DNA of 64,000 nucleotides, from assembly GCA_036362985.1 (NCBI GenBank), contig JAYGXS010000005.1:6865928-6929927 (forward strand), in the 5' to 3' direction. Source of the stretch: Ligula intestinalis (lineage: Eukaryota > Platyhelminthes > Cestoda > Diphyllobothriidea > Diphyllobothriidae). A program made the translations under genes and the position numbers. The notes beneath the pieces were generated by a model. The model saw only the letters and a list, made by a program, of their open reading frames with translations, was not told where the DNA came from and did not search any database. This document shows, one piece after another, positions 33,571 to 43,556 of the stretch (positions are counted from its first letter, which is position 1; each line of letters starts with the position of its first letter).

Positions 33571-33702
33571 GTGCTCGCTGGCGTCAGAGTTGTTGCTGGA
33601 TCCGGTCCTTCCCACGTGCCTTATTCCTTTGCTGAGGCAAGGTCTCAGTACACAGTAAGGGAACGGCAAATCGTTGCGCTTGTAAATGGACTGTGGGCTT
33701 AA
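33571..33702 (+). pseudogene. Possible LTR-retrotransposon RNase H fragment
   Basis: The short frame contains YSFAEARSQYTVRERQIVAL, which resembles the central RNase H segment of Ty3/gypsy polymerases (a serine/alanine-rich strand, then Y..+ERE and a hydrophobic helix). No flanking pol motifs could be joined to it. From 33703 to about 34320 only broken frames occur. Low confidence. Confidence 0.3.
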
Positions 33703-33704
33703 GA

Positions 33705-35210
33705 ACCGTTACTCCAGCAGCTCGCGGCTCATGCGTTTGTCACTTTTCAAAAATGTGGCCGGGTTCCGTCGAGTGGGCTGCAACCTGAAAGTTCTCGTCT
33801 TACGTCCTCACCACCGCTGCATGCTCGGCCACTCGTGTTCGGAGTAATCTCCCGGTTTCCCAACGTAGGTGCTTTGTCCACAGCTGCATCAGATCCGATA
33901 AACGACTCTAGCCGTTTCCTGCCGTGGCAATGAGTCTTTCAGTCTCATGACACGGCGCCTGATGGTAGCTTCTGGCCTATGCACAACACCAAGTTGGGTG
34001 AGCAGGTGGCTGACCACCTCCAATACATTCTTCACGTACGGAGGAACTCACCAAACTTTTGGACCTGTTGAATTTGGTTTCTTTTCTTGTCTGCGTAGGC
34101 ATTGGTTGACAAAATTACGCGGGAAGTATAAGCAGTCATGTGCGATGGGCTGGGCTTGGCAAAAAATGCCATGAAAGCGAACATAATTGCTGCGTAATTA
34201 TCAAGCCCAACTCCAAAAAGAATGACGAACGCACGGCAATTAATGAGTCTGAGGCGGATTGCCAAGCCATCATCGCACAAATTACCATCTCGAGCGATGA
34301 TTACGGGAGCTGCTTATTATAATGCGTATGTGGTCGTGTGACCGCTACGAACTATAAATATATTGCGTTATCTATGCATGTATCCCCATAGTCTGTGGTT
34401 ATCGCTCATGATTAATTTAAGGCAAAATCTGAACCGTCAAACAAAGAAACTTCTTGTCCCAGCGATCTTATCTTCTGCTTTTTTTCTACCAAACGGCTTG
34501 TTCGATAACCGTTTCTGAATAAAACTTGTGTGACAGTATAGGAAGGATACCGCAATAGAAACTGTGCACATTACATGTACCTTTAAGGCATAGTCCAGAG
34601 AAATTATTTTCGGAATAAGAGTAGGAATTAGGGTCAGGGTTTTTGTTAACGTCAGAGTTGCGTGGGCTTGTGTTACCCGCAGGTTTAAGGTTTTGCGCGA
34701 CGCTAGGTCTGAGCTAAACTTACAGTAAACAGTTATTTTAAGACACATTTTACCAAAGTGTGAATGGAGATTTCCTACTTCTGTGTTTTAGGTGCCATAC
34801 ATGTAATCCTTAACATTAAGCTTTCTCTACACAGGATACCTTGACTTCACCATGGACCCAGAATCTAGCTGCAGTGTCTTCTGCGCAATTCAGGTAATCT
34901 CCTATCAGTTGTATGAACGGATTGGTTCAAGTCTGAATTGCTAGGATCAGATGCGTAAGTTGCACATTTAACGAAACTGCCCGCAAAGTCCAATTCCACA
35001 CCCACAATCATCTTCCGTGGTCATGCCCTGGTCTTCGAACTGGAGAGTGTTGGGTTATACAAGAGTGGGTGAAAATGATAATACGCAGGCCATCCCTCGT
35101 TCTAAATGAGGGTACATGCACAAATATGTGAGGTCCAGATATAATATTGCTTTTATCCTTCACGGTAGATGAAGAATAAAATGGGACACTTCTTGGGACC
35201 GAGTTATATT
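33705..35210. other. Non-coding DNA, nothing firm
   Basis: Possible continuation of decayed pol sequence up to about 34.3 kb, unproven. At about 34629-34640 the text TTAGGGTCAGGG occurs once, not as a telomeric array. Confidence 0.35.
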
Positions 35211-35213
35211 TAG

Positions 35214-35254
35214 GATGACGTTTCGAAATCATTCTCGTTTTCATCTCCAGAGCC
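35214..35254 (-). ncRNA. Hammerhead-like motif of PLE-E copy 2
   Basis: Minus strand: CTGGAGA, T, GAAAAC-loop-GATTTC, GAAA, CG, TC, AT. One change in the first box and a shortened stem I. Same position relative to the tail as in the other PLE-E copies. Confidence 0.4.
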
Positions 35255-35765
35255 TGCGTCTTACTGCTGACTTCGCGTTATAGCCGTGCCTGATGCACGC
35301 GTGTCGATAGATTTCACCGATTGATTGCTGGTGGCCGTTGAAATTAGTCTCGCCCTCAAGGGCGCCCACATGAGAGGATGTGCCACGTCGTTCGTGTGAC
35401 TCCTGGTCGTGCCCACCTTCGTCCGTCACGGGTGCCGGCCGTCGGCCCTGGGTTTCTTCCTTCGCCTGACCTATTGCTCCGTTCTGAGCGGACGTTTGCC
35501 CCGTGCAAAGCACTTAGTAGACTGGGTAAAGGTCTATGGCTCTGTTAATTGTGCCATTCGGGGACCAACTTTCTAGCAGCAAACTGGCTACCTTGTCATC
35601 GGCTCGGCCTCCTACCTTTGCTTTTTCAAAGGCGAACGTGTGATTTTTCTGCTATGCATAGTCATAGATCAAATACAGCTTATCCTTGCGATTGATAGCG
35701 AGCTGATACTCATACAACCCTTTGCCAAGGAGTGCATCGGCCACGGCTATAATACGAGGCTTGTG
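35214..35765 (-). pseudogene. PLE-E copy 2: nuclease end and charged tail
   Basis: On the minus strand the nuclease part reads YEYQLAINRKDKLYLIYDYA then FEKAKVGGRADDKVASLLLE and SWSPNGTINRAIDLY. The tail has AQNGAIGQAKEETQGRRP and DEGGHDQESHERRGT. Each matches copy 1 at 1.65-2.0 kb (HENQLTINRKDKMSLVYNH, KKARVIGRASEKMARLVLE, DEGGSDQESHDRHGT). Two stops interrupt it and the YVG strand is lost, so it is 5'-truncated within the nuclease. A hammerhead-like motif closes it, as in copy 1. Confidence 0.7.
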
Positions 35766-35808
35766 GTAAGACGCATCCATCCGACGCCGGCAAGAGAGTA
35801 GACAGCAC

Positions 35809-35847
35809 GCTATGACGATGAAAACTAGCATGTTTTGAAACGTTTAC
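35809..35847 (+). ncRNA. Decayed hammerhead-like motif, opposite orientation
   Basis: ATGACGA, T, GAAAAC-loop-GTTTT, GAAA, CG, TT. Reads away from the PLE-E copy 2 end, so two PLE-E type ends lie back to back about 550 bp apart. Confidence 0.4.
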
Positions 35848-35859
35848 CTAAACATAACT

Positions 35860-37130
35860 GGGTCCCTGGAATTGCCCCATCTTCTTCTTCCTCCTTCAGG
35901 AATGATGAAAGCAAATGAGGGTATGTGGAAGTTACCATCGGGAAAATGAGGCCCTTAAAAGTTAAATGCATGTATCATCGTATCGCAGTGGGAAGAAAAA
36001 CCTACTTCCCCTGATCCATGAGCTTCGCCCGACTTTCTTGAACAGATTGGAAAAAGCAGGCATTCCAGAAGCGCAGAGAGTGCCAAATTGGCTGGTTCTT
36101 GATGTAGGAGAAGAGGAAAACTCGTTCACCAGTTCGGTGTGGATCTGCAGATCGAGAAATGGTATATCTTACAACCAAACTTTTAAACGCGGTCAGCCAA
36201 GCAATTTCTGGATAGTAGAGAATCCCATTTCTACTGATGGGAAATGCAAACTCAGGCAATGCGTGTTCTGTGTTAAAATACTTTTCTACTAAATTTCGCA
36301 AACTCAAAATACCCTAGTAGAATGATCTATTTTAAAGTTTCATAGTACGCATTGGATGTAAGCAAAAATAAGCATTTCGAGGATTCTAGGCGCCAAAAGG
36401 GAGTTAAAAGTGAAATAACAAACTCGTGAATTAGCAACGGCTTTACACTGTCAATTTTTAGAATAAATTACATACCTCCACAGTGCAAGATGCCAATTGT
36501 TCAAAGTTCTCATATACGTCCGCTTTTTTAATTTCACGCCGAATTTTAAATTGTAAAATTTGAGGTAATCTCCGAGTGGGTAACGCTTTAAGATTCACTG
36601 CGAAAATTGTTTTGCAAATTTCAGCCTAATCTTCTCAGAGTCATTGGACTTAAACTAGTCATATTCACAGCCTGGAAGCGACCAGTCGCTGGTGTACGAA
36701 GGACACTTAAATTATCCTACGTCTAGACCTCATAACAATTCAATGTCTAGCCCAGTGTTTCGTCGGCATTGTGCATAAAACTGAAAGGAGCTGGACTGAC
36801 CGCTGGATTCTCCAAAATTAAGCAAATGTTCTCCTAAATGAAATGTTGACAGGCAACTTGTCGAATAAAACCTTTCTTTTCCGCTGCAGTTAAGGTCAAA
36901 TATCAGGAGCAGTAAAATATGCCGGAAAATGTACTCAAAATTCGCACATACATGTGAATAAAATGTAAGCAACCTGAAATTGAAAATAGACAAGTGAAGT
37001 GGGATTAACATTGGTAATGTTTGAAGCCACGCAAACGGCACTCGTTGATGAGTGATCACCGACTTGTTCGGCTGTGCCTTCGGCCGCATTTCTCGGGTCC
37101 TGACAGCAGCCGTAGCAGCGAATACGGTGG
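35860..37130. other. Non-coding DNA, nothing recognised
   Basis: A 108-codon plus frame (35966-36292) overlaps a 101-codon minus frame. Neither shows a domain. The 119-codon minus frame at 36730-37089 is likewise unassigned. Confidence 0.35.
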
Positions 37131-37134
37131 GTGG

Positions 37135-37175
37135 ATGGTTTTGCCAGCAAGGACCAGGCAGACTGGAATGGCGGA
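37135..37175 (-). mobile_element. SINE-A tail fragment
   Basis: Minus strand CCATTCCAGTCTGCCTGG then TCCTTGCTGGCAAAACC matches the terminal SINE-A body. Confidence 0.4.
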
Positions 37176-37261
37176 ACGAGAAAAGTGACTTCCGTAAATG
37201 GTTGGTGGAAGTTCGTCAACGGGTTTCAGTATCTTCCGCCCTATACCGGCAAATCAACGAG

Positions 37262-37395
37262 CTTGTGGTTTGGTGATCAGAGCCTGGAGCCTCGCGTGGT
37301 GCATCACTTAAGGCTGGATATGGATTGCTGACGACAGCATATAAGTCTCTTTTTTCTTTGCTGGCAATACTTTCAGCCTAAATTATCAACCATTT
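37262..37395 (+). mobile_element. SINE-A copy with decayed head
   Basis: TGATCAGAGCCTGGAGCCTC keeps a trace of the B box. CGTGGTGCATCACTT and the body ATATGGATTGCTGACGAC then TTTCTTTGCTGGCAATAC follow. Confidence 0.5.
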
Positions 37396-37479
37396 ATGTG
37401 ACTGCTGTCAGGGCCCAAGAAGAGCGGGACAAGTGAGATTCGTTAGCGATTGGTTAAATATCATCCACGAGTGTTCATA

Positions 37480-38180
37480 TCTTCCGGCGTACATCGGCGT
37501 GACACAGTTGTGAAGGGAAGGGCTCATCAGTGGGTCCCTCAGCATTCACTCGCTGCTTTCTGATGAATGATCCATTGTACAAAAAATGCTTTTTTTGGAT
37601 CTCCTTAGGCATTCTCGGGTTATTTGATGGAAAATAGTCTTTGGAAAACAGGAACAAACTTTATGGTAACGAGGCGTGACCAGCTGTCCGAAATCACAAT
37701 GCTTTCACTTGAAAGTGGGGCACAGGTTTGCATCGGACCAAACCCGCATAGTAGGTTCCTGCCCAGATAAGAAAGGCCGATAATTTTTGGAAGCCATTAA
37801 TTCTGACGAAACAGGCACGTTGATTTGGATTCAATGTAAACCAATATAAAAAAAAACCAGAAAAAGGTGCCAACCACCTAAACATGCTATTGACCATGGA
37901 TCACGCAGCATTATTTATTCTCTGGCACGTCTAAAAATGCGCACTGCTCTTCACATATTTCCCTCACGTCTGAAGACGAATGGGTGTGTAAGCGTCGAAA
38001 ATTTACAATAAAGTTTGTTCCTATTTTCCAGAGTACATTTTCTATTAAATTATATTTCTTGGGATGCCTAGGTAAGTTAGACTGATTTAGTACATTTTAA
38101 ATGTTTATATGCGTGTCAAGCAGCGGCAGAATATATGCGAAGTACGTGTCTAAGCTTTTCACTAAGTACCAATCGTGTAC
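37480..38180. repeat. Foldback element F2, copy 1
   Basis: The left arm has AGTCTTTGGAAAACAGGAAC and AAACTTTA (37635-37661). The right arm has the mirror TAAAGTTTGTTCCTATTTTC (38009-38028) and then TATATTTCTTGGGATGCC. The same arm text occurs at 43341-43556 and 51228-51270. Outside these arms, PSQLC-type blocks lie in opposite orientation (37490-37560 minus, 38115-38180 plus), so the palindrome is about 700 bp. The inner 37665-38000 encodes nothing recognised. Confidence 0.55.
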
Positions 38181-38184
38181 CTAT

Positions 38185-38490
38185 CGTGTATCCTGAAAAT
38201 CTCACTTTTAAGGATGTGCATGTAGTCTGCCACACGATGTATATTCCCTCTGCAAGCCTGGCCGTGGATTAGTCAAGTAGAAACTTTTGATTTCGTTGAA
38301 TGATACACAGCCCGATTAAGTGTAGCGGAAACTATTAAAGCAGAATCGATCTGAATTAAACTCTCTTGGACATAAGGCCGTGGCCGGACTTAATAAGTAG
38401 CCTACAGCCCTCTGCTAGATAGTATTGTCGCCAAAGAGAAGGCCTCCTTCAACGGCAATTCGGTTTTATTAACCGTCCTTAGCCAGTCCC
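38185..38490. other. Non-coding DNA, nothing recognised
   Basis: No repeat or domain identified. Confidence 0.4.
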
Positions 38491-38494
38491 ACCC

Positions 38495-38565
38495 ACCCGA
38501 GGCTCAAATTCGTGACCTTCTGATCAGACGCCTAACGCTCTAATTATTGGGCCACGAGCTCGTTG
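38495..38565 (-). mobile_element. tRNA-like SINE head
   Basis: Minus strand: A-box area CTCGTGGCCCAATAATTAG and B-box area CACGAATTTGAGCCTCGG. Resembles the SINE-A and SINE-C heads. The body downstream is not recognised. Confidence 0.5.
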
Positions 38566-38588
38566 TCTTGCCGGTTTACATTGGGAGG

Positions 38589-38828
38589 TGTTGTTACCTA
38601 GTGTGTTCCTGTGTCAACACCGGTTATGTTCCCCCAGTACGTGTTAGGAAGAGAAGACAGAACAGGATAACAGCTAGTACTTTACTGTCACTTGTACTAG
38701 TACATGAACTCTGCTCGGTATGTCCAGCAGCTCGCCTTCTGTGGTCGGTCTCGCTTTGGCTGCAGTGTGTTGTGTAGTCGCAGCGTGTCCTACAGCAGAG
38801 TCCCCGCTCTGCTGGCAGCCTCGCTATT
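38589..38828 (-). repeat. LTR of the gag-only element (3' LTR)
   Basis: Aligns with the right LTR over most of its length. The outer boundary (TGTTGTTACC) is clear. The inner boundary near GGCAGCCTCGC is approximate. Confidence 0.55.
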
Positions 38829-39103
38829 AAAGGGGCAGTCTTATTTGCTCCCCATTGGCTCTCCCAGTGCGCACGTTCGCTTAGGCATGTCTGACATCTG
38901 TCCCCAGCTTGACCTCACTTATAGCAGCACTCGGCTCCAGGGCCGTCCGACTCCGCAAGCCTTCTTTGTCCTGGCCTACTGTTCGCGATTGGGGGGTCGC
39001 TTGTAACTGCATGCACTGGCCATCAGTCAGCTTCCTTTGTTCTAGCAGTCCGGGATTGCCCGAGTCATGACTCGCATCCGGGTCATCCCAACAGCTCCCG
39101 CTG

Positions 39104-39717
39104 TTAGAAGAATGACTTGTCCGGCGGCCGTTTAGTCCTGGTTGGTCTTCTGCGGTCCTCATAGTCGTCTACCTGACTGTACTGCCTTTCTGCTCTGGTC
39201 ATTGATCTTGTGGCAGATATTATTGGCCTTATCCTCTCCACCAACGGCAGTGGGTCCTCACCGTCTTCTCCAGCGTCATTCAGCGCCGCGGAGTAGTCTG
39301 CATACCGTCTTGATTTGCAGTTCTGTGGTGTCTGCACCTCGCCCTGGTCGGCAACTCGGTCTGACCTGCAGCTGACTATTGACTGCACCTCTGCTGCTGC
39401 TGTTGCCTCTGTAACAACGTCGTCTGTCGTTGATGCTGCTTCTGCATCTGTTACCTCTTTTTCGCCATCTGCGGCTCGGCCTTTTCCGCTTCTGTGGCTG
39501 CTGGTGCCTCTGTGTCTGCTGATGCATTGGCAGCTGCTGTGGCTACTGCTTTTGTTGCTACGATGGCCTCTGTTGCAGCTTCGTTGATCCTGTCCTCCCA
39601 CTTTGTTCTGTCATCACGGTCTGTCTGCTTCCCATCTTCCTGTAGCACTGCGAGAAGAGCGATGAAATTGGCTTGTCGTGCCTCCAACATCATCCTCATC
39701 GGTTCGAAACTGATCAT
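39104..39717 (-). pseudogene. gag-like remnant of the LTR element
   Basis: The minus-strand start MISFEPMRMMLEARQANFIA, then an acidic/basic helix (DRDDRTKWEDRINEAA) and an Ala/Glu/Thr-rich stretch (EAPAATEAEKAEPQ), look like the N-terminal coiled part of a Gag protein. A frameshift near 39455 moves the open frame to one ending EDRRRPTRTKRPPDKSFF. No zinc knuckle is visible. The Gag call relies on position next to the inferred primer-binding site and on composition, so it is moderate. Confidence 0.4.
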
Positions 39718-39842
39718 TTTTGTAGACCTTGTAATGATCTTGTGTCTTCACCCGCGTGTGCAGTGATCACCTGCGTCTTTCGTTGTTGTAACCAAGTGTG
39801 TTCCTGTCTAAACACTGGTTATCTCACCTGCGTCGCCAATGT

Positions 39843-40035
39843 TGTAACCTCGTGTGTTGCTGTGTCAACACCGGTTATGTTCCCCCAATGCGTGTTAGGA
39901 AGAGAAGACAGGATAGGATAACTGATGCTACTTTACTGTCACTTGTACAAGTACATCAACACTGTTCCGTGTGTCCAGATGTCTCGCCTGGTCTTCGCGT
40001 GTCTAGCAGCAGTCTTCTCTGGCAGCATGTCAACA
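39843..40035 (-). repeat. LTR of the gag-only element (5' LTR)
   Basis: Starts TGTTGTAACC and ends near CATGTCAACA on the plus strand. A partial extra copy of its first 40 bp lies immediately inside at 39785-39825 (GTTGTAACCAAGTGTGTTCC). Confidence 0.55.
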
Positions 40036-40039
40036 ACCC

Positions 40040-40485
40040 GAGGTATAGACACTCGTTGATGAACGCTCACCGACTGATAACCCCAGTTAGCACATGCCCT
40101 AAAAATGGTCTCCCTAAGGAGATAAAACGCATTTAAACCCGCGCAAACGGCCTCAATACAAACTGGCACGTTTTTTTAAGGCTTCTGTTCGTGGTCTGTT
40201 TTGAGTAACTACGGGCTACCACATTTGGCGGCATACTGCATGTGGCTTCTTGAATCGCCAATTTGTCCACGCTCTCAAATGTAGCTGGGGACAGTAGCAC
40301 TAAGCAAGCCATAACAGTGATCATCAGTAAGCACGAAGCACCGAGGACATCACAGACGCTCAAGGGGGAGACGCGTTGCAGTAACTTCTTTTTTTGAGGA
40401 AAAACCACAAAAGCATCCAACAGGAATTATCGGCACGGCAATTTCCACCGACAGACCTTAAAGGTTTCATTGTGTTTGTGTTCAT
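40040..40485. other. Non-coding DNA, nothing firm
   Basis: CTCGTTGATGAACGCTCACC at 40051 resembles text at 37044 and 20980, possibly the edge of a further repeat. Nothing else recognised. Confidence 0.35.
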
Positions 40486-40489
40486 GTAA

Positions 40490-40765
40490 TACAGTATGGC
40501 GCCCAATTCGAACAGCATACCGATATTTGCGAAATATTGATACATGCTTGCTTATTGGCATTGAGTAGGATGAGTATCGTGAAGGCTATATTCAAGTCCT
40601 TGTAGTTGCGATAGGACGCCAGCTCTTTACCAATTTTCTTTCTGGACGCGTACGAAAAGAATGATCCATAAAATATTGCTACTTAAATAGTATCTATTCG
40701 TATCGTTCATTTTGACTGCATTTCTACATGCAAATATATATTATGGAAACCACGCACGAAAAAAA
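40490..40765 (+). mobile_element. F1 left arm only
   Basis: Starts ACAGTATGGCGCCCAATTCG and ends with TTTTGACTGCATTTCTACAT. Internal landmarks include ATTGGCATTGAGTAGGATGA and TGCTACTTAAATAGTATC. Core and right arm are absent. Confidence 0.6.
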
Positions 40766-41018
40766 TGCTTTCTTCTACTCGGTTGTTAGAAAATGTCACC
40801 TTTTTAATTTTATAATTAAGAAAAGGGTATCCATTGATTTTATAAAATTGTCCAAGTATGGGATTTTTCCGGTGGAGAGGTCTGAGGCGGACTGCCACAA
40901 TGCCTGGGATGCAAAACTTTGCCTCAATTCCAGCAGAGTTACTGGACTGGGGCAGGCAAAGAAAAACATGTTTTGGGAAATAGAAGTCAACTCGATCGCG
41001 GGAAAATATGTTTATTCG

Positions 41019-41058
41019 CCTGATATTTCGAAATCTGTCGTGGATTCATCATCGGAGA
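41019..41058 (-). ncRNA. Hammerhead-like motif, left arm of PLE-A
   Basis: Minus strand: TCT, CCGATGA, T, GAATCC-loop-GATTTC, GAAA, TA, TC, AGG. One change in the first box (U4 to C). Stem I pairs as TCT/AGG. Confidence 0.45.
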
Positions 41059-41283
41059 CATACTTACAAAACAGTTGCAGAAACAGTTTGTGTGTGCACA
41101 GGGTAAAATTTAAAAGTACAGAAAACATTGATAAATGGTTTGAGTGTGCGCTGATTCGTTGTGTCAACAATGACCACCTGGCCCTGCGGTGTTGGCACAT
41201 GATGATGTGGTGGCCTGTCTGTTCCCCGAGCGGCGACTTGTTTTGGTCAAATTTAGTCGCAGCACTGCGCTAAGAAACATCTG

Positions 41284-41655
41284 GAGGCGTCTATAGAGTC
41301 TGGTGCAGTTGCGGGAAAAACAACTATGGCGGAGAAAATGGCAGACTTCTCAAGACATGAATCGCCGAACACGCGGCAGTATTGCGGCGAAATGCTGCCA
41401 ATTCTCAAGTTGCGGCTCATTTGACGAGATCCGACCACACATTCAAATTTGATGAGGCCGAAATTCTCGCTAGAGGTGACAAGCGAGTGAGTCGAGAATT
41501 ACTTAAATCATGGTTTACGGACCCCCAATACATCAACAAGTGCAACGATTTGCCCAAACCATATTCGGTGCTGAGACTAAATTTGACCAAAGAAAGTCGC
41601 CGCTCGGGGAACAGACAGGCCACCAATGCTATCACCGCAGGGCCAGATGGTCATT
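41284..41655 (+). pseudogene. PLE-A GIY-YIG nuclease remnant
   Basis: The frame opens GVYRVWCSCGKNNYGGENGR, where Y-G-G-E stands for the expected Y-V-G-E. A stop follows in LLKT*IAEH (the conserved R..EH helix has lost its arginine). It then runs open through RRNAANSQVAAHLTRSDHTF, FDEAEILARGDKRVSRELLK and SWFTDPQYINKCNDLP to the end near 41655. The histidine pair H..SDHTF and the RELLKSW helix are those of PLE nucleases. A more decayed sister lies at 62.5 kb and a partial one at 31.7 kb. Truncated at the nuclease N-terminus. Confidence 0.8.
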
Positions 41656-41772
41656 GATGACACAACGAATCAGCGCGCACACAAGGCATTTATCGATTTT
41701 TCTGTACGTTTAGATTTTGCGGCAAAACCCTGTGCACATACAAACTGTTTCTGCTAATGCTCTGAAAGTATG

Positions 41773-41812
41773 TCTTTGATGATGAATCCGCGATGGATTA
41801 CGAAAGGTTAGG
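41773..41812 (+). ncRNA. Hammerhead-like motif, right arm of PLE-A
   Basis: TCT, TTGATGA, T, GAATCC-GCGA-TGGATTAC, GAAA, GG, TT, AGG. One change in the first box (C3 to U). Same strand as the nuclease frame, about 120 bp beyond its end. Confidence 0.5.
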
Positions 41813-41859
41813 CGAATAAACATATTGTCCCAGCGATCGAGTCGCCCTCTACTTCTCAA

Positions 41860-43335
41860 TTATTTCTTGGGACTCGCATGTTCGCTTGTATTAGCCAAGC
41901 ATGCATTGACAGAGTGCATATAGGAATAGCGGCGTAGGCACGAAACTGCACTCGGTATCAAAATGGCTGCTGAAAAAATAATATGCTTTGGAGTTCAGAA
42001 GTCTTTTGTGTATCTGCAAGTTCACGAAAAACTCTGTACATTTGCGTTTCCATTTCCACCGCGAGCATCATTAATAAGCGCCACAAACCGTCCTACATAG
42101 ACACCACGCACAGTAAGATCACTTTTAGTTGTCAGCTCCACGAGGCTAAGCCTACGCCTATTTTCCACCTGTCGAGCAGTACTAAAAAAGTGCAGCAAAA
42201 CATTCCTTCACAATAGATTGCAGAAGATTCTTTGAAGTTGCCTAGTGAAAAAACAATTAAAAAATCTCCTACCTCAGCACAAACAAATGCTTTACTGTTA
42301 AATCGCTTTGCTGTTAAATGTTTACGTAGGCAATTATAATTATGGAAGCTTAATTGGAAAAAAAGCATAAGGCGAATCCCAAAAAGCTGGAGGGAACTCT
42401 TTCCAGCATTCGTAATCGGATCAACCATTACATTTTCTGGGCACTTCTAAAATGTCAACAAAACCAAAATAAGGATTCCAAACGGATCACTTCTTATTAA
42501 ACAGTTATGACTTTTACAGCTTACATTGCTGCGTGCGCTATAGTCTTCGGCGAAGGTGGAAAATTAACCTACAGCCCACAATAGAGACTATAAATGATTC
42601 ATTCCAAAAATAATTTCTGACTGTTATATATCCAAATTTATAATACTTAACTGACGCGAATACGTGGTCAACTAAGGAATTCGCCACATCGTCAACACGT
42701 TACTTTCGAGGTTGCCAGTTTCAATAGGGCATTATACATCAAGAGTTGAAGCAGAATCTGTTTTAAACGTTTTCTGCATGGTACTATATACCTGTGCCAA
42801 GTCCAGGCGTAAAAAGTCCGGAGAGTAATTTAGATAATACATTCGGATTAAGCGGAAATAAAAAATATCCTCCTGATTGACGTGCCTTCAATACAAAACA
42901 CAAGGGAGGTTGTCAGTATCCGCTTTGCAGGCACAAAGTCCTCCGCTTTCTGACATTCATTGAGTACGAAGACGACCCTGCTGAGAATCATTCTTAGACC
43001 GCTCTCCTGGAGTAGACCACCGGTTTTGCTGCCCTAAAAGACGAAGATTTATTAGTTCACAGCATCAAAACTTTGCAGATATTGTCTTTAAAGAAGCGCG
43101 ACAAGTAGAGGTCCTCGAAATATTTCCGGTGACTACTTTTAAAACGAGTGCTTAAGGCTGTAAACCGAGAGGGACTGCAGCAAGGTGTAGGGATAGACTT
43201 ATGGATCAGTAACGGAAGTCACTCGCCCCTTTCTGTCTTGGGCCGATTCTTGAGATCCGCCGGTAGCCAAACAGCAACTATTTGTGGTAGGTTGCAGCCG
43301 ATGCTTATTGGTTGATATGAATTTGAAAATAGGCA
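41860..43335. other. Non-coding DNA, nothing recognised
   Basis: Frames at 41983-42216 (plus) and 42132-42428 (minus) are unremarkable. No window repeat. Confidence 0.4.
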
Positions 43336-43340
43336 TCCCA

Positions 43341-43556
43341 AGAAATATCATTTGACAGGAAAGATTCTTTGGGAAACAGGAACAAACTTTATTGAACATC
43401 TTCGACGCTGGCACATCAGGTCGTCTTCGGACGCGGACTGCTCTTCACGCATTTCCCTCGCGTCCAAAGACGACCTGGTATGCCAGCGTCAAAATTGTAC
43501 AATCAAGTTTGTTCCTGTTTCCCAAAGATTCTTTTCGATCAAATTTTTTTGATATG
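43341..43556. repeat. Foldback element F2, compact copy
   Basis: GGGAAACAGGAACAAACTTT, then CGACGCTGGCACATCAGGTC and GTCTTCGGACGCG, are followed after about 25 bp by their reverse complement (CGCGTCCAAAGACGACCTGG, GCCAGCGTC, AAGTTTGTTCCTGTTTCCC). The arms are about 75 bp, nearly perfect. It abuts the F1 element starting at 43557 without spacer. Confidence 0.7.

Larger units (their letters stand above)
38589..40035 (-). mobile_element. Short LTR retrotransposon with gag remnant only
   Basis: Two direct repeats share GTGTCAACACCGGTTATGTT, then GTGTTAGGAAGAGAAGACAG and TACTTTACTGTCACTTGTAC. They lie at 38589-38828 and 39843-40035 and are taken as LTRs. Just inside the right copy, the minus strand reads TTGGCGACGCAGGTGA, which starts TGG and fits a tRNA 3'-end primer-binding site. 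So the element points left. Only about 1 kb lies between the LTRs and no protease, polymerase or integrase is visible. It is non-autonomous or internally deleted. Divergence between the LTRs indicates an old insertion. Confidence 0.6.
40985..41855. mobile_element. PLE-A element bounded by long inverted repeats
   Basis: The left arm (40985-41270) and right arm (41565-41855) are reverse complements. The outer ends are GTCAACTCGATCGCGGG against CCCAGCGATCGAGTCG. The inner ends are GGTCAAATTTAGTCGCAGCAC against GTGCTGAGACTAAATTTGACC. Each arm carries a hammerhead-like motif pointing outward. The nuclease remnant lies between them on the plus strand. Inverted terminal repeats of this kind are known for Penelope-like elements. 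Confidence 0.75.

Noticed and set aside
31660..33702. A single composite element containing both nuclease and LINE reverse transcriptase
   Set aside because: The uninterrupted PLE-A copy at 7.2 kb shows that the LINE segment is an insertion.
34620..34700. Interstitial telomeric repeat
   Set aside because: TTAGGG occurs once in TTAGGGTCAGGG. There is no array.
36002..36307. Overlapping sense/antisense ORF pair of about 100 codons
   Set aside because: No domain on either strand and no codon-bias signal visible. Overlap of this kind arises by chance.
39280..39600. Glutamine/alanine-rich host protein on the plus strand
   Set aside because: The CTG/GCT-rich text is better explained by the minus-strand gag-like remnant between two LTRs.
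40728..41273. 181-codon plus-strand open frame
   Set aside because: It runs from the F1 left arm, across an antisense hammerhead-like motif, into the inverted arm of PLE-A, where it is antisense to the nuclease. It is a chance join of non-coding repeats.
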